Source: Anagrus nilaparvatae (Eukaryota; Arthropoda; Insecta; Hymenoptera; Mymaridae). From it: a DNA stretch of 64,000 nucleotides. A program made the translations under genes and the position numbers. How positions within the stretch are numbered: position 1 is the first letter of the stretch; each line of letters starts with the position of its first letter. Positions 47,673 to 61,450 of the stretch are shown here, piece by piece. The stretch covers positions 17,285,001 to 17,349,000 of the forward strand of contig JAKSXM010000002.1 in the NCBI GenBank assembly GCA_022575985.1. Reading direction: 5' to 3'. Below the pieces are notes generated by a model. It searched no databases, was not told the DNA's origin, and worked only from the letters and a program-made list of their open reading frames with translations.

Positions 47673-50041
47673 AAGTCTGTTTCTAAGTTGTTTAACTATT
47701 AAATATTACTATAGATCAAGCAGAATTTTATAAAACACAAAGTGAAAAGTAAGTTACAGCTGTAGAATTCTTTGAGGAAATTAATTTAATGAAGAGATTA
47801 TTAGGGTTTAATTTGAAGAAATCAGGACAACGACAATAACGGTTATAATGAAAGTGCAAACAGTATGAAAAACAAATTTTGTATTTAAAATTTTTGTAAA
47901 TAAAATAAAATATTTTTAATAAACATTTTTTTTTTTAAATTTAAATTTGCAATATTAAAATAATTTGAATGTTCTTATTTTTACTGAAAATTGGTAAACA
48001 TTTTTCACAAAAAAATTTAATAATTATGCTCCTTGTATACCAAGTTTTTAATAATTTAATTTTTATGTCTTAAAATTTTAATATTTTTATTTTTGTCCTT
48101 TAAAAAAATTTTTATCAAATCCTGATTTTCAAGCAAAGTATGGCCACCCAAAAACTTAATTAGGCGCGCGATTGAAAGTTCGAGTTTTACGAAATAATTT
48201 GGTAAAAAGTATTCATTTAATAAAAACTTGTTCACAGAAATATCCAGATTTTTTCCAAATTTGGCAAATCTTCATAGTAAAAACTTTTTTTATCATGAGT
48301 AATATAGTTGTTTGAGGGGTTTAAAATTAAATCCTATAACTCAAAAAAAAAAAATAAAAAAAGAAAAACGTTGTTTGGCAAAAAAATCAAGTTACTATTA
48401 TTATATTTAATAATGTTAAGGTTAAAGCTGTTGTTTTAGGAGGTCTATGAGATTAAAATGTTTGTAATACTCTGGATGTTTTTCTAACTTAAAAAAGAAT
48501 CTATCAAACAATCTAACATGCATAAACTTCCCATGTGTGATATTTTTAAATAAAAGTCAATTTTGTATTTTAATACAATTTAATAATCAGAGCATATAGT
48601 ACCCTGCTTACTGTACAAATTAAAAAATAAATTTTTGGAAATTCTGATGAAGATGTAAGACCTAACAGAAATTTTAATAAGTATAATTTTTTTTAAGTTG
48701 CTAGGTAGCAGGGAAGACTAACCGAAATCGCATAAACAAATTGGCTAGACTTTTATGTCATTAAAATTTAAAACAATTTTATAAAGTGTCAGAAAATGAG
48801 TAATGAAGTAGGGCAGAAATAGTAAGCCCTCCTGTGGTTTTATTTAGAATTTTCTAATCTGAGTAAGATTATTTCGCTTATTTTCAACATTGTTCAAATG
48901 CTTATTTTACAATGCAGTTACCAATACTATTAATTAAAGTGATAATAATAATTTAAAATAAAAGTTTGTTACTTACAACAGGGCATTATTGCAGGAACCA
49001 ATTTATATCTTGATTGAAATTCTTATAAAATTTATTTTTGTCCGCTCCATTTTTTTTTAATAATACACCTAATATTACTTATTTCTTGGTTCATATGTGT
49101 GTATCCTTATCACATACTTATTATTGCTGCAAAAACAATGTTGTAATATTAAAAATTTAAATAATAACAAGGTACATGTTAATTTTAAAAAAAAGTAAAC
49201 AAATACAACTAATAAAATATTCACAATGTTTAGCATCAGAAATTATAACCTTAATTTAAAGCTGAGTTTGAATTAATTTTTTTTTAATATTATAAAACTT
49301 TAAATAAATTTCTTTGTTCAAATTACACCTCAGTTAATCGTTTTTAATTTTTAAATAAATCTCAAATTACAAAATAATTTAGGTTTTTAAAAGTAATATT
49401 AATAAATTCCTATTCCTACTTTTTTATCAACATACACAGCTTGAATATATTATACTTTTTTAACATTATAATGAGGAAGTAAAAAAAAACTTTATAAGCG
49501 AAGATTTTTATAGCAAATCCTCACCCTGGCCCTTTTCTTTTGTTTAAAGAATAATTTTTTTAAAAATAATAAATAGCCTAAAATAACAATTAGCAAGTAG
49601 TTTATTATTTTTGTTATTATTTATAAATAATGTTATATTTTGCCGGCCGTAATTTAAATATAACACAATTGAATATTCGTAGAATTAATATCGTGTCTAA
49701 AAAGATAAAAAGAAATCTTTTAATTATAAACGCGGGAAGTGCTAATAATACCTCCATTTTGATGTATTCTTACATTTTTTGTCTTTTTATATGGGTAATT
49801 AAAATTAGAATTCGTATTTTAAATTCAGGATTTATTTTAAAAACTTACAATCTAATTTATATAACTAAATATTTATATAAAATAATTAATAATTTATTAA
49901 AAACTCTATTAATAATTAATATTTTAGCATTTAATTACCTGGTAAAACTTGTAGAATTTTTTACGAAGGAAGACGAGAATCTCACACGAGGATCACTTAA
50001 TTAAAAAAGGATCTATTCAGATTTTATAACATTCCTTCTCC

Positions 50042-50073
<32 letters not shown>

Positions 50074-51354
50074 AAAATAGAACTCCAAAAGAGGTCGCTT
50101 TTACGCAAGGACACTTGGTGTCACGGAAGCGTACTTCAAATTTGAAACACTGTATATTTATTATTTTCTTTTTTACAGGAAATCCAATGTTAAAAAAATA
50201 ATAAAACGCAACTTTTACATAAAATATAATTATAATTTATTAATTTTTTTATCTTTTCAGATTAACATTTTTCATTAATTAACAAAAAAGAAAATTTTTT
50301 TTATTTATAAAATTTTACTGTACATATTACTTATTCCCTGTTAAAGATTATACTAATTTATTTAACATTTTTTATTTAGAATAGCATTTGTCTTTTAAAT
50401 AAAAAATAAAGCTTTCTTTCTCTCTTTTTCTCTGCATTATTTAATGATTTTAAATACACATTTTCTACATCGTATATAAATATAACACATAATTAATAAT
50501 CTGAGTTTTTTATAGAAATGCACACAAAATAACACTAATTATTTTTATAGATCACAAAGGATACAGGAACGCAGTTTCTGTAAACTTATGAATATTGTGA
50601 TAAAAATTTTTAATTATCAATATTCAAGCATCATTAAACATTTTTTTTGGTCTGCGGTCCAAAAACATGTATTTCAGGACGCTGTGCGTCCGGCAAAGAC
50701 ATGTTTTCTCGCCACAGACGCAGAAACATTTTATACGGCTCTTGTCCATGAATAAATAATGCCCCAAATCGCAGTTTACCATCCTTGGCTTTGCCTCGGA
50801 AGGTAATTTACATGAGATTTGGGCCATTCCTTACTTTTCTGGACGCAAGCCGTAAATATACTATTTTATCACAGGATTACTAACAGAAATTTTTTTTCAA
50901 ATAAAATAAAATTGATTTTTAGCTACTTCAGGTGCATTTATGGCTGTATTTTCTATTTTAAGAATACTTAAATGCTCTACATTAAATTACTTTACACTTA
51001 TTTATTGCAATTTAATATTTTTAAAAGAAACATTTTTCAAATTACTATAAATAAGCCTATTTGATTAAATTAATTATTATTTGCAGTGTTAGTTTTGTTC
51101 ATTTTACGTCTTTTTGGACTGTTAAAATTGTACTTAGTTCATATAAAACTAGTATGGCAGATTTTTTTTTATAATAAAATTATATTAATTAAAAAGAAAC
51201 CTTTTTTTTTTGTGAAAATTAATTACAATTAAAGTTTTTAATCGTAACTTATTTAAAAAAATTAGTTTCTTAGTCAAAAAGTCTTTGCATGTAAAAATAA
51301 TTACCTTAGTAATAAATAATTCAATAAATTTTAAGATTTCATAACTTTATAACT
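47673..51354. other. AT-rich intergenic region
   Basis: 47715-47840 has short coding-like pieces that may be a decayed 3' exon of the gene before it. A 124-codon ORF at 49630-50004 is extremely Ile/Asn/Leu-rich, as chance ORFs are in AT-rich DNA; it is followed at about 50047-50075 by a run of almost 30 adenines, perhaps the tail of an old retroposed copy. Otherwise nothing is recognised. Confidence 0.35.
50640..50850 (-). repeat. Inverted copy of the CCGAGGC..GCC dispersed repeat
   Basis: Read on the minus strand, ATGGCCCAAATCTCATGTAA and CCGAGGCAAAGCCAAGG match the repeat at 15225-15300 with moderate divergence. GCGTCTGTGGCGAGAAAACA further on matches its GTGGAGAGAAAAC block. The 67-codon ORF here is a by-product of the repeat. 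Confidence 0.55.
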
Positions 51355-52284
51355 TCAAAAACTATCATCGAGTGTTAAATTTATGGATGAGTTTCTACTG
51401 TCAGGAGATTGCATTGCTAAATATCGTCTTCTTAAAATTTCTTGTAAATCATTGCATGGACTATTTTCCCGTTTTACTCTTAAAGGTCGACCTCCAGGCG
51501 ATCTAATTTGATAATTTGAAAATATTTGTAATACTGATCTTGTTTATAAAATATTCTAATTAATTTCATAACAAACATACCTTGCAACTGGTTTTAACTT
51601 AATTTTATCAATATCTTTTAAAATTTCTCCTATTGACTGTTGATTTGATACAAAAGGTTTTTTTCTTTCATCACTCATATGATCTTGCAAACTAGCTCTC
51701 CTTGCTATATGTGGTGTAGCTGGAGGAAATGGTGGTGGAGGTGGTGGTGGTGGAGGAGGAGCATAAGTATTTACATTTGCATTTATCAAACAAGGCTCTA
51801 AAAATATTCGTTATTATTTTCATGACATATAACTAAAAATAACTAACAATTTTTAAATTATCTTACGTGATGCGCTTATTCTTTTACCATCTTTTACCAT
51901 AGATGATATCTGTTCTCTTAAATCTTGGAGTTCTTGTTCTAATGCTAGTAAACGTACTTCTGAACCAAAACTTATTGGTTCTAAGAGATCTGGTTTATTT
52001 TGAGATAATCCATTACTAAATAATTAATAAATATAGTAAATTAACTTCTGCAAATCAAATTAAACATATAAAAATAGTTTTAAAAAAAACCTTTTAATCC
52101 CGAAACCATTGCATCCATTAAAATCTCCGCTAGTTTCTTCGTTAATCATTGAACTAGTCATTGAATGTAGAGGTGTAACACTGACATAGACTTTAGGAGC
52201 AGGCTTTAAAGGCAAAAGAGATCCAATCCTTCTTATGATGCTTCGCCTTTTTCCATAATACTTAATAGGTTTTTGCTCACCCAT
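51355..52284 (-). CDS. Mitochondrial fission regulator, MTFR1 family (235 aa)
   Basis: Four coding exons (minus): 52284-52091, 52015-51867, 51797-51581 and 51502-51355; phases 2, 1 and 2 agree at all junctions. Family members sit on mitochondria and influence fission and respiration. Matching features are the N-terminal KRRSIIRRIGSLLPLKP, a short coiled segment (LLALEQELQDLREQISSMV, residues ~80-98), a run of ten prolines (residues ~128-137) as in MTFR1, and a C-terminal SPGGRPLRVKRENSP...LQEILRRRY motif. The start codon directly follows a splice acceptor (CCTCTTTTTAG), so the 5' UTR exon lies upstream. The gene is head-to-head with gp210, about 650 bases away, and may share its promoter. Family assignment is secure; the choice among MTFR1, MTFR2 and MTFR1L is not. 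Confidence 0.85.
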
Positions 52285-52592
52285 CTAAAAAGAGGTTAAG
52301 CAAGTTATGTAAGATTAATTTCTAAATAATAAATGGTAAAAAAAATGAAATCTTTTTTGATTGAAATAAACTTAAAATAAATTATTATTTTTATTTAACA
52401 AGAAATTTTTTAATTTGCATAATAAGTATAATTATATTAACAACAAAAGTAATTTTAGTGATCCCAATTGTAAATTAGAGATGAATAACAATTAAAAAAT
52501 AGATCTTGTTCATTAAATAAATGCTTTTATTATAAAAAAATTTTTTAAATTTTTGTTATAATTTAATTAATAAATAATGGAATCTCACTTAC

Positions 52593-52640
52593 CGTAGCTT
52601 AAAAATGTTTTCTTCGAAAATGATTTAGACAACCTGTTTT
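52593..52640 (-). other. Probable 5' UTR exon of the MTFR1-family gene
   Basis: A strong donor (CTACG/GTAAGTGAG, minus strand) at 52592 pairs with the acceptor just before the start codon, giving a 308-base 5' intron (52592-52285). The upstream limit of the exon is a guess. Confidence 0.45.
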
Positions 52641-53251
52641 ATATTAGTGAGTGGTTTTAAGTATTATGTTATAAGAAGTAACTAATAAGTCCTGGTTTTT
52701 AGTTTCTATAAGTAGCTATTTCGCAGAAAAAACTATTTTAAGCTTAGCCCGACAACCAGAAAAATTAAAATTTTTCCTTTTTTTTAGAATTTAGCACATT
52801 TAGGATCCTTTCTGATCATGTTTCTGATCATGTAATATTTTTCGGAGTTTTATTGTACTAAGCTTGAATTGAAGTTGTCACTGTATACCATTAAATAATC
52901 TCGAATTGAAATTCGATAGGTCGAATTTCGTTGACACTCAACTGAATTCAATTTCTTTACAATTTTTTATTTTTCACAGAAATGAGAAAATTAAAAAATT
53001 TATCAAAAAAATTAGCTAAAAAAATATGTTTCATAAATATTTATCTTTTTAAAAATCTCTTGTTGTAAAAAATTTAAGTGTTTTGAAAAAGCAATAAATA
53101 AAAATGTAAACTAACATTTGGCAATATAAACGTCTTGAATACCGACAAGTTTCTTTTTTTTAAACTGAAAAGGCGGCCTTTTATATCTAAGAGTTTGTTT
53201 TTGTGGACATGCTGTGTGTTTTTAACTATAACACATGAAACACTTAAAATT
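52640..53251. promoter_or_regulatory. Shared upstream region of MTFR1-family and gp210 genes
   Basis: This is the only sequence between the two divergently transcribed genes, so it must contain both promoters or one bidirectional promoter. No TATA box or initiator can be chosen with confidence in such AT-rich DNA; ATCATGTTTCTGATCATG is a small repeat near 52816-52833. Confidence 0.4.
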
Positions 53252-56200
53252 ATGGCAGGGTCAATAATTAAATTAAAAAAAGTTGTTTTTTCTTTATTTT
53301 ATTTATTATTTTTTTGTTTTCTTCAAATTAAAACTCAACGTCTTAATGTGCCTAGAGTTTTACTTCCTATATTCAATGACTTTCCTGTAAACTTTACTCT
53401 TGAAGTTACTGAAGGTGGCTGTTATCAATGGTTTGTATTCACTTGCAATTTATTTAAATAATTTTAATGATTTTTCATTTTATAGTAATCATTTAAATTG
53501 GTTTCATGTTTAACTTTTATGTCAAGAAAATTTTAAAAACTTTTACCTCATAACTTAACCTACTTGACTATTTTTATTTAGCCAAGGATTATTTTTCATT
53601 TTTATCTTAAATTAATAGTTTTTTTCTTCAGGTAATTATAACTGCATTGATTTTGTTTTTAAAGGTCAACTTCAAGGCCTGATATTGTTCGTTTAATTCC
53701 AATAAATGAAGATTATGATAGATCATGTTCTGTAGAAGTTGTTATTCAAACCGTTACTCGTGATTTGACTCGTAAAACAGCTATAATCTTAGCTGAAGAT
53801 GTAAACAGTGGTCATTTTTTAAGATGTGATGTTATTGTTGATGCAATATTTTCCTTAAACATTATTACAACGACTAGAGAATTATTCATCGAAGAAGCAC
53901 CTGAAGTTTTTGAAGTAAGAGCTCATGATGAACAGGGAAATGAATTTACAACTCTCACTGGAATAGAATTTGAATGGAGTATTGGAAATATTGATAAAAA
54001 AGGAAAGAAAAAAAATGATAATTTACCAAATACAGTCTTAAGATTTATGACTTTTCAAGAATCTCCTTATGAAACTCCAACAAGTGTTGCTGTACTTGAT
54101 AGTCTTGGAAAAACTGGAAATATTATATTACTAGAAGGTGTAAAAACTGGTACTGCTAAAGTAACTGCTAAATTGTTGTACAAAGAATATAAACATGTAC
54201 CTTCAGTTGAAGTAGACTTAATTATTGTTGCTAATTTAATTATTATTCCATCTGATGTAACTGTTATGTTATATGACACTTTTAAGTACAGAATAGTTCA
54301 GGTATATATGCTAAATTTTATTTTACTCAAATATGATACATAAAAACATCCAAAACATATTTAAAAATAATTTTCAAAATAGGTTCATCAAGGTCGACTT
54401 GAAGAAATACACATACCAACTAGTCAATATTATTTAGAACCGGAAAATTCAAACATTCTTGAAATTAATAACATCAAAGCAAGTGCTTATGCACTAACGC
54501 TTGGTAAAACCAAAGTTTTTCTTTATGATAAAAATGTACATGAAGAATACGGAGTCATTTTACCAACTGCTTCAGTTAATGTTGCTGAGGTTGCTTATAT
54601 AACTATAGCAGTTTTACCTCACAGAAGTCGATCTCTTATTTTAGGTTACAATCATGAAATTATTGTAGAGCTTTTTGACAAGTAAATAATATTTTTTTAA
54701 ATTTTTTTAAAAGTTTTTTACCTTACATTAAATCTGTTTTACAAATATTTTAGGAAAGATCATAAATTTTACTTAGGAGATGGAATTATAGTTACTATGA
54801 AAATTAGTGATAAATATTTTAATAAAAAAACTGCTACTCAAAATGGAACTCATGTTTCAGCTACTCCTATTTCTGTTGGTACAACAATAGTCGAAGCAGT
54901 TTTACATGGAGTTATAAATAAAGCAGGCAAAAAAATTCCTATTTCAGAATTAACAGCTAAAGCAGAACTTGTTATTCATTCTGCTGTAAAAATTCAGCCT
55001 AAAATTTTAGCGCTTCCATGGGATCCAACAGTTAAAATAAGGTAAATTCAAACATTTAAAGATTATTTAAATAATTTTTATAACTAAATCACTAATTATG
55101 TAGGTATGACGTAGCTCTTAAAGCAAGTGGAGGCGATGGATCATATAGTTGGCATAGTCGGCAACCTTCAATAATAAACGTTTCTCAAAATGGAGCTTTA
55201 AAAATTTTAAAAAAAGGTACAGCAGATATTACAGTTTCTTTAGTACAAAACCCTCATAACAGAGACTCAGCAAAAGTTCACATACTCACACCCAAGAAAT
55301 TACAAATAATTCAATACAATATGGAAGCTGCAGTTGGTGAAATAGTTCATTTACATATTGCTCTCTTTGGTGAACTTCACGATGGTTCTGAAGTTCGAGA
55401 AATTCCATTTAATGACTGTCAAGATTTATTATTTGAAGTTGATATTCCTGATGGTAATTTTGTTCAAAATGATACACTAACTGCAAAACCTGTAAGTGTT
55501 GCCTGCACAACAATTTCTGTTGTTAGTCAAGCTATTGGAATATCTAAAATATCAGTTACCTATGGTCGAAATTTAACAGACAATGTTACAATATCGGCTT
55601 ATGAACCTTTAGTAGCTGTACACCCTTTATCTGGTGAAACAATCCTTGCAGTTGGTTCTTCAAGAAATATAATTTTTAAAGGTGGTCCTTTAGCTTGGGT
55701 TGGAAGGCCTCAAGGATACAGAAAAAAAGTTAGGATCAATAAAGAAAATGTAATTGATGTGATTGAACAAGAATATATTTCAAATACCGAAGTTTCTACT
55801 TTTAGGGTATTATGTAAAGCTCTAGGGGAAGCAACTGTAACTTTTATTGTTTCAAACATTCCACCATTTTCAAATTGTAAAGAAAATGAAGCAACATCGA
55901 TCATTAATGTTGTATGTGCAAAACCACGTTATATTCACTTACAACCAGAATTTAAAGATAGTCATAATTGTCCAGTAATACAAGATTCAGAAGAAATTGT
56001 TGCACATAGTGAAGAATATTTAAAATTACTTGTTATTGTCAAAGATGAAGATGGTAGACAATTTGATAATATAACGAGTTTTAATATTGAATGGTCTTTA
56101 TATCCATATTCAGGAGCCACAATGGAAGTTTCAGTTGGTAGTTTAGAAGAAAATTTTTATGATTATCATGTTCCATTACCTAAAAATCACAATCAGTTAA

Positions 56201-59200
56201 TTTATCCAAAAAAATTTCTAGAAATATTAAAATTAAAAGCTAAAATTACTGGTTATCAAAAAAATATTTTAAATAGTTTTAAAATAACTTCTGAATGGCC
56301 ACCTTTTCCTATTGAAAATGATAAAGGCATTTTAGTGACGCCATTAATTGAAACTAATATAAATATTCATTTTGTAAATGATACAATTATAACACCAAAT
56401 AAATTAAAAATTTTAAATGATCCAAATACTAAATATTATCTTCAAGTTAGTCAAGGTTCTGGATTTTACAATCTTATTTTAAGTTCAGAAGAAATTGCTG
56501 ATGTTCGTTACATAGAACCAACAAGAACAATAAGTATTACTCCAAGAAAATCAGGCATTTTAAAAATAGCATTAGTAGATTTATGCTTATTATCAGAGCC
56601 AGCACAAGTTGAAGTAGAAGTACAACAACTTGCAAGTATGGAAATTGAAAGCATAAATAAAATTGAAAAAGGAAAATGTACCATTGCCTATCTTAAACTT
56701 TATGATACCAATGGTTACTTGATGATGCTTCCTTCACTCGAAGCTATTGATATTAAAATCATAAAAGATAATGAAATTGTTGACATTAAAAAAGTACCCA
56801 TCAAAGAACAAGGTTCTGCTCCATATGAAAAAATAATGTATTTAATACATGGAATTGAAGAAGGTGAAACACAAATAAGTTTTAGTAGTATGCAAGGCTC
56901 TACAGAAGTTCAAAGTGAAATTTTTATAGTTCAAGTATTTCCTCCACTTCAAGTATTACCTAAAAATTTAACTACACTAGTTGGAACTATTTATCAATTA
57001 TCAACACTCGGAGGACCTAAAAACGCAGAAATTGAATATTTTTCAGAAAACAAAAATGTATTAGAAATAAATAATTCTGGTGTAATTGAAGGTATCTCAA
57101 CCGGTGAAACAAAAGTTTATGCTAAAGCTGTTGGTGTAGATTCAAAAGGAAAGAAAGTAAATTTTTCACAAGATTTCACTGAAATCAGAGTTATATTATT
57201 AGAAGGAATTAAAATTATTGTTCCAACTATGAGGATTAAAGTTGGTGCAACAGTTCCATTATGGGCGTTTGGTATTCCAGATCATTTAACTCCTTTAATA
57301 ATGGGTTCTATGAAATCTCCTTTAGTTTTTTCTTGGACCACTGATTCAAAAATATTTAAATTACATAATATGTATGAAAATACTGGAATTAATATTAGGT
57401 ACTTATAAAATTTTAATTATTTTATTTTAAATGATTTTGAATTTTTATGATTTTGTAACTCTAATTCAGATATCAAAACGAAGTAACTTTACGAGGTAAA
57501 GCGCTTAATCCTGGTACAGTTACAATAACTTTGACAGCAACAACTCCATGTAACGTTCTTGGTGGTTGTAGAATTCAACCAAGTTTTACGTCAAGTATTA
57601 AAATAGATATTTTTGAAGAAATTCATTTGATAAATAAAGATACTAATAATGGATCATTAGTTCTTTTAATGGCACCTAATTCATCATTAAAATTAAAAAC
57701 AAATAGAGATAAATTTGGGACAACTACTTATAAAATTTTTAATTCTGGTCATAATTCTGAAGATTCTACTGATACAAATGCTTTAGCATCAGTAACAAAT
57801 ATTATTAGTGTTGATAAAAATGGAGTTTTAAAATCAGGAGAAAATTATGGTACCGGAATTGTAACAATTACTAATGTAGAATCCTATGGATTAAAACAAA
57901 CTTTAACTGTTTTTGTTCATGTAAGTTAATATTTTTTTCTTTATATTTTTTTAATTACATACATAATTCATATTATTTATAGATAAAACCAGTTCATTAT
58001 ATGATGTTGTACCTTGATTCAAATATTAAAATCCGCAATGATGAAGAATTAACCATGTTACCTAAAGGCATGGAATTAAATTATATTGTTAAATATTATG
58101 ATTCTGTTGGTTCTGTATTTAATGCAGCTGAAATTGATATTAAAACGTTATCTAGTCGTTCAGATTTAGTATTTTTTTCTCAATCTTCTAAAAATACAAT
58201 TAGTGCTAAATTCATTGAAAATGGTGATTTAATCGTTAAATTATTTAATGAAAAATATCCAAATGGAATGTTTGATTATGTGCATATGAGTATTGCAGAT
58301 ATTCTCTTTCCTATAAAGGTAAATATATTTTCATAAATATATATTTTAACATTTGAATAATAAATTATTTTAAAAAATTGTAAAAATTTTTAGGCAGTAG
58401 TTAGTGTAGGCGATATTATTTGCTTTTCTATGCCATTGTTATCCTCAGAAGGAGAATCTGGGTACTGGCAATCATCAGCACCAGAAATAATTTCAATTGA
58501 TCCATTAACTGGAGTTGGTAGAGCTCGTAGTCCTGGTTTTGCACAAATAAATCATAGTCTTTCAACAAATTTAAACGATGAAATTGAAGTTATTGTTAAT
58601 ACTGTGGAAAAAATTTCTGTTGTACCGTTAAAAGGAAAAAATATTACCGGCCTTGAAGTTTTTAGCGTACCTTTGATTCTTAAAGGAAAACATGAAACTA
58701 TCAAAGAAAATAATGTTCTTTCAAGAGGCTTAGGAGGATGTAGAACACACTCAACATTTTCTTTAAATCATTTTCCTTTTGTGTGTACAGTGCAATTTTC
58801 ATCAATGTCTTCTAGTATGGGAATCAAAGATTTATTCATAGCTAAGCCTCGATTTGATATTGTGACAGGTAAGCAAATTGTTTTGAAAATTGTTGAAAAC
58901 AATATGCATCGTAAAGTATTTTATTAAAAATAAATTTTTATTTGTAGGCTTTTATTATTGTGATATTATTCCAATGGGTTTGCCAACTGTTATGTCAAGT
59001 ACTTTAGAAACTCGTATTCGATTAAATGTTGCTAGTCGAGAAATAAAAGGATCTCCAGTTGATATATTTTATACACCTCCTATGTACATTCCTATTAGAG
59101 AAATTCTCTTTATCAGTTCTTTAGCCGATGAAGCACCAACTGCACTTCTTGATATTTATGGATTACCTTATGTATTGGAACATGTAGTTGTTGAAACACC

Positions 59201-59922
59201 AGCCGAAGTTACTATAACATCTCATCAATATTTATCTAAAACTTTTCTTCAGTATCAATTAAGTTTAACCCAAAATCAAGATGAGGTTCAAGGTCGAAAA
59301 ATTCTCATTACAAATGAACTTACAAAACAAAATATCTCAGTTAGTAGAATTTCAATTTATTTTAATGAAAAACTATAAATATTTTAATTTATTATTAAAT
59401 TTACAGTTGTTAATTAGAGTTCCTAGGTATGATCAATTTCTTCGTATTTCTGGTCTCCATTGGGTCGATTATATGTATTTTCACAGATATACGCTCGGAA
59501 CACTTGTCATACTTGCTATTTCATTCTTCCATTGTAAATACACAATTTTTTTAAATTAATTTATAAATTTTATAATAAAATAATTTTTTTTTTATTTACA
59601 GTTTGGAAAAATAAAATTAAGAATATTGATGTTACCATAAAAAACAAAAACGTATTTGGTAAGCATTATCTATAATTAAGTATATTACTATAATAAAATA
59701 TTTGTTTAATGAATCCAATTTTTTTACTGTAACTATTTAAAAATAGAAAAGTATTCTCCTGCTCCTAAAAAAACACCTTGTCCAACAATGAATACAACAA
59801 ATACATCTAGTCAAGGTACTCCAGGATCGCCTTCAAGGGCATTTTCTGCTTTCGAACCAGTTTATGGGGATCCACGTGGGCTATATACACCAACAGCCAG
59901 ACGAAATCGTACTATGTTATAA
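53252..59922 (+). CDS. Nup210: Nuclear pore membrane glycoprotein gp210 (NUP210), 12 exons, ~1900 aa
   Basis: Exons: 53252-53430, 53665-54301, 54383-54681, 54754-55041, 55104-57398, 57470-57920, 57983-58318, 58394-58868, 58948-~59343, ~59420-59533, 59602-59658 and 59747-59922. Phases agree throughout; only the junction between exons 9 and 10 is uncertain. The protein anchors the nuclear pore complex in the pore membrane, with nearly all of it in the lumen. Seen here: a signal peptide (residues ~1-28), the conserved start [11 protein letters not shown]...GGCYQW, many Ig-like beta domains including a clear BIG2 domain ([20 protein letters not shown]..., ~1085-1150), numerous N-x-S/T sites, one membrane segment near the C-terminus ([15 protein letters not shown]) and a short Ser/Pro-rich tail ending ARRNRTML. 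Total length equals that of known gp210 proteins (~1,900). The upstream ATG at 53135 is in a different setting and lacks a signal peptide. Confidence 0.93.
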
Positions 59923-60496
59923 AATTTTTTAAATAATTAAAATTTTGAATTTTCTTCCGATAAATCTCATATGTATCAAACTGATACAAAACATCATTAA
60001 ATTAAGTACAAAAAATACTTAGGATGTACTTAGATATTTTTTAATAAGACTATTCATGTACATATAGTTAAAAAATTCATTTTTCAAAGATAGTAAATTG
60101 TTGTGTAGTAAAATAACTTTTGTAATAAGTGTGACTAGAAGTTAAAACATTTTTTTTTTTTTTTTAACAAAAATTGTAAATAATTATATGTGTAAAATAA
60201 TAATTAAAATTGTGAATGTCCGTGTACATCTTTGATGAAATTGTAATGTATCAAAGCAGAAATATAAAAAAAAGGTATTCTTACTTATATATGTTTAATA
60301 GATGTAAATGCCAAATTTTTGTATAAAATTAAGAATGAATAAAAATTATTGTTTAAGAAATAAAATCTTTTTTTTTTATTAAAAATTTATAAATAACATT
60401 TATTACAAAAATCCAATAGAACATTCAAACCTCTCGTACAAACAAAATAATTTTTTTTATAAATTGTTCTAAGTATATTTTATTTTTATATATAAA
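59923..60496. other. 3' UTRs of the convergent gp210 and SSR2 genes
   Basis: The gp210 3' UTR runs from 59923 to a polyadenylation signal AATAAA at 60338-60343. SSR2, coming from the right, has AATAAA on the minus strand at 60380-60375 and another at 60484-60479. The transcripts thus end within a few dozen bases of each other or overlap slightly. Confidence 0.6.
60338..60343 (+). terminator. Polyadenylation signal of gp210
   Basis: AATAAA about 415 bases after the gp210 stop codon, followed by a T-rich stretch. Confidence 0.55.
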
Positions 60497-61450
60497 TTAA
60501 TGCTTTTTAGAAGTCTTTGAAAGTTTTTCATATTTTCTTTTGCTTGAATACCACAATACAAATGGAATCACCAAAGAAGGGAGAGTCATAACTGCGAATG
60601 CTGCCCAATCAATCTAAAAATTAAGTTTTTTAAATAGTTTAAAAAATGAATTTCAATTCATTTAATAAAAGATATGAAAGTTATAACTTACCACATGAGA
60701 TGAAAATTTCTTATCGTATTCTCTATAGGAAGTAAAATATGCTAATCCAGGTTCGCTACTTGCTGCTACTTGGAATCTTGGAGCATCTTCTTTTTTTTTG
60801 TAAAGTACTTCAGCTGAGGTAAAGTTAAAGTAACCGAATTTTCTTGGCCTTACAACTACTGTATGAGTAACATTTGTATTTGGAGGAACTCGATCAATTC
60901 TTGCATTTAATTCTCCACTTACAAGAGCAAAATTATCGGCAGGGAATGAATTATCAGTAATTTCTACTTCAAGAGCTGCGGCATTACCAACATTGTGGAC
61001 AGTATACTAATAAAAAAATTCAGCATCATGTATACAATAATTAAAATGGTAAAAATCAAAACTAATTGCAAGAACTTTATTAAATTTTGCCTAATGGATC
61101 ATATTCAACATTGTTAACATGTATTTCTTAAAGGCTGATTTCATTTTTAACAAACAAGGCCTATATTTGTATAACACATTTGCCTATATTTGAATAACAT
61201 AGGCAAATATGACCGACAAATCATTAATACATTTTTAAATCTAACTATTAAATGTTTGACTATTTATAAGCGTTATCTAATTTAAGCTAAATGAATTCAT
61301 TACCTTAACAATTACATCCATATTTTCAACAAGATATTTATTTAAAACATTTTTAGCAATCAATAGATGTGCTCCTTCGCTTTCTTCATTTTTTCCACAA
61401 ACACTTACAAACACCACAGCTACTAAACAAAATAATAATTGCAACTTCAT
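60497..61450 (-). CDS. SSR2: Translocon-associated protein subunit beta (SSR2/TRAP-beta), 192 aa
   Basis: Three exons (minus): 61450-61304, 61006-60692 and 60613-60497, all in phase 0. The product is a subunit of the TRAP complex, which sits beside the Sec61 channel in the ER membrane and helps secretory proteins enter. Features are a cleavable signal peptide ([19 protein letters not shown]), a lumenal Ig-like beta domain (residues ~30-145, with the conserved [18 protein letters not shown] and [15 protein letters not shown], and N-glycosylation sites NVTH and NFTS), one membrane segment ([20 protein letters not shown]) and a short basic cytosolic tail ending KTSKKH. Length is as usual for the family. 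An intron in the 5' UTR (donor at 61775, acceptor two bases before the ATG) is likely. It is divergent from ALG3. Confidence 0.94.

Noticed and set aside
49630..50004. 124-codon ORF followed by a poly(A) run
   Set aside because: Composition (Ile, Asn, Leu, Lys) is what AT-rich noncoding DNA gives. The poly(A) tract hints at a retroposed copy, but there is no recognisable domain or target duplication.
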